In this document: piece by piece, positions 44,606-54,084 of the stretch | Numbering within the stretch: position 1 is the first letter of the stretch | Layout: each line of letters starts with the position of its first letter | NCBI GenBank assembly: GCA_020161815.1 | Contig: JAIUOP010000001.1 | Location: 411,806-475,805, forward strand | Length of the DNA stretch: 64,000 nt | Reading direction: 5' to 3' | From: Actinomycetota bacterium | GTDB taxonomy: Bacteria; Actinomycetota; Actinomycetes; Actinomycetales; Dermatophilaceae | Position numbers and translations under genes: made by a program | The notes under the pieces: model-generated | The model's input: only the letters and a program-made list of their open reading frames with translations | The model's database searches: none | Told to the model about the DNA's origin: nothing

Positions 44606-44612
44606 GACGAGA

Positions 44613-44618
44613 AGGGTA
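44613..44618 (-). promoter_or_regulatory. -10 box of the DUF808 gene
   Basis: TACCCT on the minus strand, exactly 7 nt before the ATG at 44605. Confidence 0.5.
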
Positions 44619-44660
44619 ATGGCGTGTTGTGGCTCGGACCGGCCCGGGGCTGCGCGCCGC

Positions 44661-44749
44661 TAGAATGGATCCCGCCGGCGTGGGAGATGCCCCACCAACG
44701 GCCCAGATGGGCGGCGCCGGGTCACCCCGACCTTCCTCAGGAGTTTCGC
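44661..44749 (+). ncRNA. ahcY promoter -10 and structured leader RNA
   Basis: TAGAAT (44661-44666) is a good -10; transcription should begin near 44673. The leader can fold into a three-way junction: outer helix CCGGCG (44675-44680) with CGCCGG (44715-44720), inner hairpins GTGGG/CCCAC (44680-44695, sharing one base with the outer helix) and GCCC/GGGC (44701-44712). AGGAG then precedes the ATG. It does not match the SAH riboswitch consensus as I know it. A regulatory leader is plausible but unproven. Confidence 0.45.
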
Positions 44750-46201
<1,452 letters not shown>

Positions 46202-46226
46202 GGTTCTGCCCCGGCACTTGCCACGC

Positions 46227-46269
46227 CGTATGCCGTGTGCTCACCTCGGAGGTGAGCACACGGCATACG
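46227..46269. terminator. 20-bp perfect palindrome built from two copies of the dispersed word
   Basis: 46227-46246 and 46250-46269 are perfect reverse complements with a 3-nt loop (CGG). Each arm holds GTATGCCGTGTGCTCACCT, so the palindrome is two head-to-head copies of the dispersed word plus 11 further bases. It is placed like a terminator between ahcY and mtrA but has no T-tract. Inverted uptake sequences acting as terminators are known in Neisseria and Haemophilus. Confidence 0.85.
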
Positions 46270-46372
46270 TGGTTCTCGGGGACAGGACGACGCGTCACCG
46301 TCTCGGGGTGCGGGCCATGTGTGATGATGGCGTGGGCGTGGCAGAGGTGTCCGCCGAGGAAGGGGTCATCGC

Positions 46373-47050
46373 GTGAAGGGTCGGGTGCTGGTCGTCGACG
46401 ACGACCTCGCGCTGGCCGAGATGCTCGGCATCGTCCTGCGCAACGAGGGGCTCGAGGTCACCCATGTCGCCGACGGCTCCGCCGCGGTCGCGGCCTTCCG
46501 CGAGTCACGCCCGGACGTGGTTCTGCTGGACGTCATGCTGCCGGGGATCGACGGCCTGGAGGTGTGCCGCCGGATTCGTGCCGAGTCCGGTGTGCCGATC
46601 GTCATGCTCACGGCCAAGACCGACACCGTCGACGTCGTCGTCGGTCTCGAGTCCGGGGCGGATGACTACGTCGTCAAGCCGTTCAAGCCCCAGGAGCTCA
46701 TGGCCCGGGTCCGCGCGCGCCTGCGCCGCGGTGACGAGCCCGACCAGGAGCGCCTCACCATCGGCGACCTGACCATCGACGTCGCCGGGCACTCGGTGAA
46801 GAGGGGCAGCCAGACCCTGGGCCTGACCCCGCTGGAGTTCGACCTCCTCGTCGCCCTGGCCCGCAAGCCCTGGCAGGTGTTCACCCGCGAGGTGCTCCTC
46901 GAGCAGGTCTGGGGCTACCGCCACGCCGGTGACACCCGACTGGTCAATGTCCACGTCCAGCGGCTGCGCTCCAAGGTCGAGATCGACCCGGAGCGGCCGG
47001 AGATCGTCGTGACGGTCCGCGGCGTCGGCTACAAGGCCGGCCCGGCCTGA
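46373..47050 (+). CDS. mtrA: Response regulator MtrA
   Basis: 225 residues from a GTG. OmpR family: acidic DDD 9-11, phosphoacceptor Asp53 (VVLLDVMLPG), VVKPF near 102, and a winged-helix domain with FDLLVALARKPWQVF and VNVHVQRLRSKVE. MtrA controls cell-wall, division and replication genes and is essential in mycobacteria. Kinase MtrB begins 2 bp later and LpqB follows; order and length match the conserved operon. No clear promoter is identified in 46270-46372. Confidence 0.96.
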   Translation: MKGRVLVVDDDLALAEMLGIVLRNEGLEVTHVADGSAAVAAFRESRPDVVLLDVMLPGIDGLEVCRRIRAESGVPIVMLTAKTDTVDVVVGLESGADDYVVKPFKPQELMARVRARLRRGDEPDQERLTIGDLTIDVAGHSVKRGSQTLGLTPLEFDLLVALARKPWQVFTREVLLEQVWGYRHAGDTRLVNVHVQRLRSKVEIDPERPEIVVTVRGVGYKAGPA

Positions 47051-47052
47051 CC

Positions 47053-48687
47053 ATGCCCGAGCAGGCGCAGGCCGCCAGCACGAACGGGCCGGCCGCGGTC
47101 GCCATGGACCTGCTGCGTCGGGCCCGTCGCACGTGGCGCCAGTCGCTGCAGCTGCGGGTGGTCAGCACCACCGTGCTCCTGGGTGTCCTCACCGTCGGCC
47201 TCCTCGGGGCCTATCTCTACGACGAGATCTCAAGGGGCCTGACCGAGCAGAAGGTCACGACGAGCACGTATGACGCACGGGCCCTGACGCGGGTGGCGCA
47301 GGCGCGGTGGGAGTCGACGACGTCCCGCACGGTCGCGGACCTCAACATCGCTGCCGGAGACATCCTGGCCGGACTCAAGCCCTCGGACCCCGACCCGACG
47401 CGCTACGTCATCATGGCGCGCGGCATCGAGAACACGAACGCGACCGTCCTGGCCACCGTCGAGTCCGGCACCCTGGGGCTCTCCTCGGTGCGCAGCGAGC
47501 TGAAGGAGGCGGTCAGCGCGCACCCCTCGACCCAGCAGGTGCAGGTCAGCGACGTCATCATCGACAGCGAACGCGTCCCGGCCGTCATGGTGGGCAGCCA
47601 GGTGCAGGTGCCCTCCGCGGGCGCCTACGACCTGTACTTCATCTACCCGATGAACCGGGAGCAGGCCACCATGGCCTTCATCCAGAAGGCCTTCCTCATC
47701 GCCGGCCTCATCCTCTCGGTGCTCGTCGGCGCCGTCGCCTGGGTCGTCACCCGCCAGGTCGTCACCCCCGTCCGTCGGGCTGCGGCCGTGGCCGAGCGCC
47801 TCTCCAGCGGCAAGCTCAACGAACGCATGGCCTCGCACGGCGAGGACGACCTCGCGCTGCTGGCGACCTCGTTCAACGGCATGGCCGACTCGCTGCAGAG
47901 CCAGATCCGTCAGCTCGAGGGCCTCTCGCGGGTCCAGCAGCGCTTCGTCTCCGACGTCTCCCACGAGCTGCGCACGCCCCTGACGACGATTCGGATGGCT
48001 GTCGACCTGATCCACGAGTCGCGTGAGGACTTCACCCCGAGCGTGGCCCGGTCCGCCGAGCTGCTCCAGGGGGAGCTCGACCGCTTCGAGTCCCTGCTGG
48101 CCGACCTGCTGGAGATCAGCCGCTTCGACGCCGGAGCGGCGGCCCTGGACCTCGAGCCGGTCGACCTGCGCTCGACGGTGGCGACCGTGGTGGAGGCGGC
48201 CCGTCCGCTGGCCTTGCGCCGCGGCAGCGAGGTGGTGCTCGACCTGCCAGAGACCTCGTGCGAGGCCGAGGTCGACGAGCGCCGGGTCGAACGCATCCTG
48301 CGCAACCTCGTGGTCAACGCGATCGAGCACGGCGAGGGCCGCCCGGTCGAGGTCTCCGTGCGCACCGACGAGGGTGCCGTCGCGGTGGTCGTGGCCGATC
48401 ACGGTGTCGGACTTCGTCCCGGCGAGGCCTCCTTGGTCTTCAACCGGTTCTGGCGGGCCGACCCGGCCCGGGCGCGCACCACCGGTGGCACCGGGCTCGG
48501 CCTGGCCATCGCCCTCGAGGACGCCCGCCTGCACAACGGATGGCTCCAGGCCTGGGGCAAGCCGGGCGCCGGCTCCCGGTTCCGCCTGACCCTGCCTCGC
48601 CTCGCCGGCGCGGCCCTCGAGGGATCACCGTTGCCCCTGGAGGTCGGCGCCGAGGTCGCGGTGATCGCCGACGGGGTCGGCGCGTGA
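47053..48687 (+). CDS. mtrB: Sensor histidine kinase MtrB
   Basis: 544 residues. First membrane helix about 37-57, extracytoplasmic sensor domain to about 210, second helix about 215-237, HAMP domain, then His304 in SDVSHELRTPLTTIRMA and the ATPase domain with NLVVNAIEHGEG, VADHGVGL and GGTGLGLAIA. Phosphorylates MtrA. Overlaps lpqB by GTGA. Confidence 0.96.
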   Translation: MPEQAQAASTNGPAAVAMDLLRRARRTWRQSLQLRVVSTTVLLGVLTVGLLGAYLYDEISRGLTEQKVTTSTYDARALTRVAQARWESTTSRTVADLNIAAGDILAGLKPSDPDPTRYVIMARGIENTNATVLATVESGTLGLSSVRSELKEAVSAHPSTQQVQVSDVIIDSERVPAVMVGSQVQVPSAGAYDLYFIYPMNREQATMAFIQKAFLIAGLILSVLVGAVAWVVTRQVVTPVRRAAAVAERLSSGKLNERMASHGEDDLALLATSFNGMADSLQSQIRQLEGLSRVQQRFVSDVSHELRTPLTTIRMAVDLIHESREDFTPSVARSAELLQGELDRFESLLADLLEISRFDAGAAALDLEPVDLRSTVATVVEAARPLALRRGSEVVLDLPETSCEAEVDERRVERILRNLVVNAIEHGEGRPVEVSVRTDEGAVAVVVADHGVGLRPGEASLVFNRFWRADPARARTTGGTGLGLAIALEDARLHNGWLQAWGKPGAGSRFRLTLPRLAGAALEGSPLPLEVGAEVAVIADGVGA

Positions 48688-50468
48688 TCCGTCGAGGGCG
48701 GCACGCGGTCCGCCGGGGGCGAGCGCTGGCCGCGGTCGCAGCACTCACCGCCCTGGCCGGCTGCTCCGGCTTCGGGGGCACCTCGCCGGTGGAGTCCGGC
48801 CTGGAGATCGGCGGCGCCGAGGTGCCGCGAGTACGGGTGTTCTTCCCCGGACCGGTGATGAGCGCGACCCCGGAGCAGATCGTCCGGGGGTTCCTCAGGT
48901 CAGGGGCCGCCAGCGACGGCGACTACGACACGGCCCGTGAGTTCCTCACCCCGGACGCCGCCAAGGGCTGGGAGCCCGACGGCGACGTCCTCGTCTTCTC
49001 GGCCGAGTCCGAGCTCCAGGTCCAGATGCCCGACGAGGCGACGGCCGTGATCTCGGCCCCCGTGGTCGCCCGCATCACCTCCGAGGGTCGCTACCTCGCG
49101 GCCCCCGCGGGGACGATCGAGACGACCCAGCTCCACTTCGCCCGGGTGGACGAGGAGTGGCGCATCGCCTCCCTGCCCGACGGGTTCGCCAGGTGGATCT
49201 CAGCCGCTGACCTGCGTCGTCTCTTCCAGCCGTATGCCGTCCACTACGTCGCGACCGACCGCCGCACCCTCATCCGGGACCTGCGCTGGTTCCCGCTGGA
49301 CCACCTCACCTCGCGCCTGGCGCAGGCCCAGCTGGCCCCGGTGCCCGCCGACCTCGCCGGCGTGGCGACCACCGCGGTGCCGCCGGGGGCACGACTGGCG
49401 GCGGACTCGGTGTCCACGGTCGACGGCGTGGCCACCGTCGAGCTCAGCGCCCGTCCCACGGCGGACCAGACGATCCGCCAGAACCTGTGGGCGCAGTTCG
49501 TCGCGACCCTGACCCAGGACCCGTCGGTGGCCTCGGTCGCCCTCCAGGTCGACGGGTCACCCATCGACCCCCCGGGAGCCACGGCCCCGGTCCGCGATCC
49601 GGCCCAGGTCGGCTTCACCTCGTCGGTGAGCGCGCTCGACGCCGAACCGTTGGTGCGCCAGGGCGAGCGCCTGAGCGCGCTCGACGTCAACGCCCCCCTC
49701 ACCGGGCTCGACCCGCAGGTCACCGATCCACCCCGGACCGACCTGCCGGCCCTCCCCGCCGGCGTGACGGGCCTGGCCGTGTCGGTCGACGGGCGCAACC
49801 TCGCCGGGGTGTCGGCGGATCGGGCGACCCTCGTGCGCTGGGTCGGAGCGACCCGTCAGGACATCGGCCCGGGTGCGGGAGCGCTCAGCGACCCCACGTT
49901 CGACGTCCGCGGCCACCTGTGGGTGGGCTCGGCACCGAGCTCCGGCGCCTCGCTCCACGCCGTTCCGCCCGCCGCCGGGGCCACGGCCTCGGGCGCCGGA
50001 CCGGTCGTCGCCCAGCCGGTCGTCGCGCACTGGCTGGCCGGTCGCACCGTCCTCGCGGTCCGGGTGAGCCCCGACGGCGAGCGCGCGGCGATCATCTCCA
50101 CCGACGGTGGCGTGCCCATCGTGCAGGTGGCCGGTGTGGTCCGCGGACCCGGGGGCCTCCCGACGGCGCTCGCGGATGCTGTCACCCTCGGCGAAGGGGT
50201 GCCCGCGGCGAGCGGGCTGGTCTGGGTCGACCTGACGACCGTGGTGACCCTCGCCGACCCCGGCGGCGCGTCGGCGCGGCCGGTGGCGCTCTCCCTCGAT
50301 GGCACCAGCGTCGAGCTCGCAGCCGTGCCGGGAGCGATCGCCGTGACGAGCAGCGGCGACATCCGCCGGCTCATCGTCCGCACCGCTGACGGGCGCGTCC
50401 TCGTGCGTTCGGGGCGGCTCTGGCTGGCCGCTGGGTCGGGCAGCGAGGTCCTCGTCCCCGGACGCTGA
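48684..50468 (+). CDS. lpqB: Lipoprotein LpqB
   Basis: 594 residues from a GTG. Signal peptide with lipobox ALAGC, lipidated Cys27. A GerMN domain (about 100-250) is followed by a beta-propeller-like C-terminal half. LpqB binds the MtrB sensor domain and tunes its activity in mycobacteria. Outer face of the membrane. Confidence 0.95.
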   Translation: MIRRGRHAVRRGRALAAVAALTALAGCSGFGGTSPVESGLEIGGAEVPRVRVFFPGPVMSATPEQIVRGFLRSGAASDGDYDTAREFLTPDAAKGWEPDGDVLVFSAESELQVQMPDEATAVISAPVVARITSEGRYLAAPAGTIETTQLHFARVDEEWRIASLPDGFARWISAADLRRLFQPYAVHYVATDRRTLIRDLRWFPLDHLTSRLAQAQLAPVPADLAGVATTAVPPGARLAADSVSTVDGVATVELSARPTADQTIRQNLWAQFVATLTQDPSVASVALQVDGSPIDPPGATAPVRDPAQVGFTSSVSALDAEPLVRQGERLSALDVNAPLTGLDPQVTDPPRTDLPALPAGVTGLAVSVDGRNLAGVSADRATLVRWVGATRQDIGPGAGALSDPTFDVRGHLWVGSAPSSGASLHAVPPAAGATASGAGPVVAQPVVAHWLAGRTVLAVRVSPDGERAAIISTDGGVPIVQVAGVVRGPGGLPTALADAVTLGEGVPAASGLVWVDLTTVVTLADPGGASARPVALSLDGTSVELAAVPGAIAVTSSGDIRRLIVRTADGRVLVRSGRLWLAAGSGSEVLVPGR

Positions 50469-50602
50469 GCCCGTCCGGACGCGCTCGGGGCCCCAGGGCC
50501 CGTATGCCGTCCCGTCCACATGGGCGTTCGGTGGGGGTGTGTCGTCCACAGGCGTGACCCACTCATGGGTACCCATCGCCCTCGGCGGTCGAGGATGGCG
50601 GC

Positions 50603-51334
50603 ATGGTGCTCACCGCGGCATGGGGCGATGTCGCAGCCCTCGTCGAGACGGTTCTCCCGCGCCGCTGCGCCGCGTGTGGCGGCCCGGGTGGCCCGCTGTG
50701 CCCACCCTGCTCGGTGGCCGTGCTCGCGACCCGCCACCCCGGGGGTGCCCGCCTCGTGCGCCCGGATCCCTGCCCTGTCGGGCTGCCGCCGACCGTGGCC
50801 ACGGCGCGACTGGAGGCGCCGCTGCGAGGCCTGCTCACGGCATACAAGGATGCGGACCGGCGCGACCTGGCTCCCGTCCTCGCGGGACTGCTTGCCGAGG
50901 CGATGCGCGTGTCGGGGGAGGTGGACCTCATCGTCCCGGTGCCGGCCTCCCGCCGCAGCCGGCGCCGGCGCGGCGACCGACCCCTCGAGCTGCTGTGCCT
51001 GCTGGCAGCCCGGACCCTGCCGGGGAGGGTGCGCATCCTCCGGGCCCTCCAGCCGCGACGCGCGACGCGCGACCAGTCCGGTCTCGACCGCCGGGCGCGG
51101 GCCGACAACGTGCGCGACTCCATGCAGCTGCACCCGGGCGCACGGTGCCCTGCTGGCGCGCGGGTGCTGCTCGTCGACGACATCGTCACGACCGGAGCCA
51201 CGCTGGTCGAGGGGTCGCGAGCGCTCGCCGAGGGAGGCCTGGTGGTGCGCGCCGCGGTCATCGCCGCCACCACGAGGACGAGGTTGTCGGGGGCCGGAAT
51301 GCCGACTAGCGTCGGGTCATGGAAGCCCCCCTGA
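50603..51334 (+). CDS. comF: ComF-family phosphoribosyltransferase-like protein
   Basis: 243 residues. A four-Cys zinc site (Cys22, Cys25, Cys33, Cys36) is followed by TAYKDADRRDLAP, DLIVPVPASRRSRRRRG and the PRPP loop VLLVDDIVTTGATL (about 188-201). ComF is needed for DNA uptake in Bacillus and Haemophilus, but related proteins are common in non-competent bacteria. In mycobacteria the counterpart Rv3242c also lies between lpqB and hpf. The upstream 134-bp spacer holds a copy of the dispersed word (50502) and a 12-bp palindrome ATGGGTACCCAT (50565-50576) that could be an operator. Confidence 0.9.
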   Translation: MVLTAAWGDVAALVETVLPRRCAACGGPGGPLCPPCSVAVLATRHPGGARLVRPDPCPVGLPPTVATARLEAPLRGLLTAYKDADRRDLAPVLAGLLAEAMRVSGEVDLIVPVPASRRSRRRRGDRPLELLCLLAARTLPGRVRILRALQPRRATRDQSGLDRRARADNVRDSMQLHPGARCPAGARVLLVDDIVTTGATLVEGSRALAEGGLVVRAAVIAATTRTRLSGAGMPTSVGSWKPP

Positions 51335-51412
51335 GGATGTGGTGCCGCCGTTGAGACCGGGCCCGGCACGCCTGATCAGCAGCAGATCTCGATCCCACAG
51401 GAGGACCACGCA

Positions 51413-52072
51413 GTGGACATCGTCGTCACCGGCAGGCACGTCACCGTGTCAGACCGCTTCCGGCAACACATCAACGACAAGCTCGCCAAGGTCACCCAAC
51501 TTGCTCCGCGCACCCGCCGGATCGAAGTCCTGCTCAGCCACGAGCCCAACCGGCGCCAGGCCAAGGCCTGTGAGCGCATCGAGATCACCTGCCACGACAA
51601 GGGCCCGGTCGTGCGTGCCGAGGCCTGCCAGGACGACAAGTACGCCGCGCTCGACGTGGCCCTCGACAAGCTGCTCGAGCGCCTGCGTCGGCAGAACGAC
51701 AAGAAGCAGGTGCAGCGGCGCGGCCGGCGCGCCCCGGAGTCGGTGGCCAGCGCGACGGCCCGCACGTGGGCATCCGCGGAGGCCGCCGCCGCAGCCTCCG
51801 ATGCCGCCGTGCTGGACGAGTCCGACCCCGAGGCCGGCGGTGAGTTCGGGGACAGCCCCATCGAGGTCCGCGAGAAGGTCCACTCGTCGCGGCCGATGAG
51901 CCTGGCCGACGCCCTGCGCGAGATGGAGCTCGTCGGCCACGACTTCTACCTCTTCCAGGATGTCGACACCGGCAAGGCGAGCGTGGTCTACCGCCGCCGC
52001 GGCTGGTCCTATGGCGTCATCCACCTCGACCTCGCCGAGGCCGAGGAGCCCGCGGGCAGCGCCGTCGGCTGA
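51413..52072 (+). CDS. hpf: Long-form ribosome hibernation promoting factor
   Basis: 219 residues from a GTG with a strong AGGAGGA site. N-terminal domain (about 1-105) begins MDIVVTGRHVTVSDRFRQH; the C-terminal dimerisation domain (about 160-210) has RPMSLADALREMELVGHDFYLF and WSYGVIHL. Long HPF pairs 70S ribosomes into inactive 100S dimers in stationary phase. The linker is Ala-rich. The 78-bp upstream spacer contains no promoter I can defend. Confidence 0.94.
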   Translation: MDIVVTGRHVTVSDRFRQHINDKLAKVTQLAPRTRRIEVLLSHEPNRRQAKACERIEITCHDKGPVVRAEACQDDKYAALDVALDKLLERLRRQNDKKQVQRRGRRAPESVASATARTWASAEAAAAASDAAVLDESDPEAGGEFGDSPIEVREKVHSSRPMSLADALREMELVGHDFYLFQDVDTGKASVVYRRRGWSYGVIHLDLAEAEEPAGSAVG

Positions 52073-52161
52073 GCCTCCGGGCGACGGGGCTCGGGCAGGT
52101 CGCCGCCCGAGCCCGCGGTCGCCTCTGACGCTCAGGCCGGTCGCGTGGCACGATACGGAGC

Positions 52162-52854
52162 GTGACCCCTGCCCCGGACACCACGGCCGAGCGTGCCGTG
52201 CTGCGCGTGGTCGTGGCCGACGACCACGACCTCTATCGCCGGGGCATGCAGGTCGTCATCGGCCTCGAGGACGACATCATGATCGTCGGCGAGGCCCGCA
52301 ACGGCGCTGAGGTGGTGGACCTGGCCATCGAGCTCGCACCCGACGTCGTCCTCATGGACGTCCGCATGCCCGTGCTCGACGGCATCGCCGCCTGCCGCAA
52401 GATCACCGCGGCCGTGCCCGCCACCAAGATCCTCATGCTCACCATGTCCGACGACGAGGGTGACCTCTTCGAGGCGTTGCGCGCGGGCGCGAGTGGCTAC
52501 CTCCTCAAGGACCAGCCGGCCGAAGAGGTGGCATCGGCCCTGCGTGCTGTCCACGCGGGCCACTCGATGATCCCGCCGAGCCTGGCCGCCCAGCTCATTG
52601 CCGAGTTCGGCCGTCTCTCGCGGCGGGCCCAGCCGGCGACCGCCGGGCCGCACCTGACCGACCGCGAGCTCGAGGTGCTCCGCCTGGTCGCGCGCGGGTG
52701 CGCGAACAAGGAGATCGCCAAGGAGCTCTTCATCTCCGAGAACACCGTGAAGAACCACGTCCGCAACATCCTCGAGAAGCTCCAGCTCCACAGCCGGGTC
52801 GAGGCCGCGATGTACGCCATGCGGAGGAACCTGCTCGACGAGGTCGATGACTGA
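52162..52854 (+). CDS. NarL/LuxR-family response regulator
   Basis: 230 residues from a GTG. Receiver domain with ADDH, phosphoacceptor Asp66 (VVLMDVRMP) and LLKDQP; C-terminal LuxR-type HTH with LTDRELEVLRLVARGCANKEIA and SENTVKNHVRNILEKLQ. No kinase gene is adjacent, so it is an orphan within this window. Overlaps the YcaQ-like gene by 8 bp, an unexplained operon link. Confidence 0.92.
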   Translation: MTPAPDTTAERAVLRVVVADDHDLYRRGMQVVIGLEDDIMIVGEARNGAEVVDLAIELAPDVVLMDVRMPVLDGIAACRKITAAVPATKILMLTMSDDEGDLFEALRAGASGYLLKDQPAEEVASALRAVHAGHSMIPPSLAAQLIAEFGRLSRRAQPATAGPHLTDRELEVLRLVARGCANKEIAKELFISENTVKNHVRNILEKLQLHSRVEAAMYAMRRNLLDEVDD

Positions 52855-54046
52855 CCCCGGACCCGAGGTGATCAGCCGGCCGCTCGCGCGCCGGATCGCC
52901 CTCGCCGCCCAGGGGTTCGCGCGCCCGCGCCCGCCGAGCGGTCAGGTCACGGCCAGGGACGTGCGCCGGGTGCTCGAGACCGTCGGCCTCGTGCAGATCG
53001 ACAGCGTCAATGTCCTCGCCCGCAGCCAGTACCTCCCGTTCTTCTCCCGCTTGGGGCCCTACGACCCCGCCCTCCTCGACGCGCTGCGTGACCGTCCGCC
53101 GCGCCGGGTCCTCGAGTACTGGGCCCACGAGGCGAGCCTGGTCCCGGTCGCGCTCTGGCCGAGCTTCCAGTTCCGGCGGGACCGGGCCGCGACCGAGGCG
53201 TGGGGCGGGATGCAGAGCGTGGCCCGCCAGCACCCCGACGTCGTCGCCGCGGTGCTCGCCGAGGTCGCCACCCGCGGGCCGGTCACCGCGCGCGACCTCG
53301 AGGCCCTCATCGCCCACGACCACGACCGCGCCCGCGTCGAGTGGGGGTGGAACTGGTCGGTCGTCAAGCGCGCCCTCGAGCACCTCTTCTGGGCCGGTGA
53401 GGTCACCTCCGCCGGGCGGACCAGCCAGTTCGAGCGCCGGTATGCCGTGCCGCACCGCGCGCTCTCCCCGGCGGACCGTTGGGTGGTCACCGAGCGAATC
53501 CCCGAGGCCGAGCAGTTCCTCACCTTGATCGAGCTCGGCGCCCGGGCCCACGGCATCGGCACCGAGCAGTGCTTCCGCGACTACGCGCGGCTGCGGCCCG
53601 AGCAGGCGCGTCCGGCGCTCGCGACCCTGGTGGACAGGGGAGTGCTGCGGGAGGTGCGGGTGGAGGGATGGCGGCGGACGGCATACGTGCACCGGGACGC
53701 ACGACGGCCTCGACGGGTCTCGGCACGCGCGCTGCTCAGCCCGTTCGACTCCCTGATCTGGACGCGTGATCGGGTGCGGGCGCTCTTCGAGTTCGACTAC
53801 CGGCTCGAGATCTACACCCCGGCGGCCAAACGGGTCCACGGCTACTACGTCCTGCCCTTCCTCCTCGGCGACGAGCTCGTCGGGCGGGTGGACCTCAAGG
53901 CCGATCGTGCGGCCGGGGTGCTGCGCGTGCAGCGGCTGACGTGGGAGCCCGGGCGCGGGGGAGCGGGCGACCGTGCCGAGCTCGACGCCGAGCTCGACCT
54001 CATGGCGCGCTGGCTCACCCTCGCACCTCCTGCCGATTCGAGGTAA
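52847..54046 (+). CDS. YcaQ/AlkZ-family DNA glycosylase-like winged-helix protein
   Basis: 399 residues. The HTH_42 family comprises three winged-helix repeats; E. coli YcaQ unhooks DNA interstrand crosslinks and Streptomyces AlkZ protects from azinomycin. The QxD-type active-site motif is present as VQIDSVNVLARSQY near residue 50, and WAHEASLVP and HDRARVEWGWN follow. A self-protection or general repair role is possible. Its last three codons and stop lie within a palindrome shared with the converging gene. Confidence 0.85.
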   Translation: MTDPGPEVISRPLARRIALAAQGFARPRPPSGQVTARDVRRVLETVGLVQIDSVNVLARSQYLPFFSRLGPYDPALLDALRDRPPRRVLEYWAHEASLVPVALWPSFQFRRDRAATEAWGGMQSVARQHPDVVAAVLAEVATRGPVTARDLEALIAHDHDRARVEWGWNWSVVKRALEHLFWAGEVTSAGRTSQFERRYAVPHRALSPADRWVVTERIPEAEQFLTLIELGARAHGIGTEQCFRDYARLRPEQARPALATLVDRGVLREVRVEGWRRTAYVHRDARRPRRVSARALLSPFDSLIWTRDRVRALFEFDYRLEIYTPAAKRVHGYYVLPFLLGDELVGRVDLKADRAAGVLRVQRLTWEPGRGGAGDRAELDAELDLMARWLTLAPPADSR

Positions 54047-54084
54047 AACCGCCGACGATGTCCGGCGGTTTTACCTCGAATCGG
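54033..54084. terminator. 22-bp palindrome encoding both converging genes' ends
   Basis: 54033-54054 and 54063-54084 are perfect reverse complements with an 8-nt loop. The left arm contains GAT TCG AGG TAA on the plus strand, ending the YcaQ-like gene; the right arm contains the same four codons on the minus strand, ending the GNAT gene. Both proteins therefore end Asp-Ser-Arg. It should fold on both transcripts. Confidence 0.85.

Noticed and set aside
44661..44749. The known SAH riboswitch
   Set aside because: Conserved bases of that class, as I recall them, are absent; only the position upstream of ahcY agrees.
47230..48534. 434-codon frame antisense to mtrB
   Set aside because: Shadow of a certain gene; His/Asp/Gly-rich and without any fold signature.
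50469..50602. A DnaA-box cluster or origin, suggested by GTCCACA motifs before comF
   Set aside because: Only two short partial matches, no AT-rich unwinding region and no replication genes.
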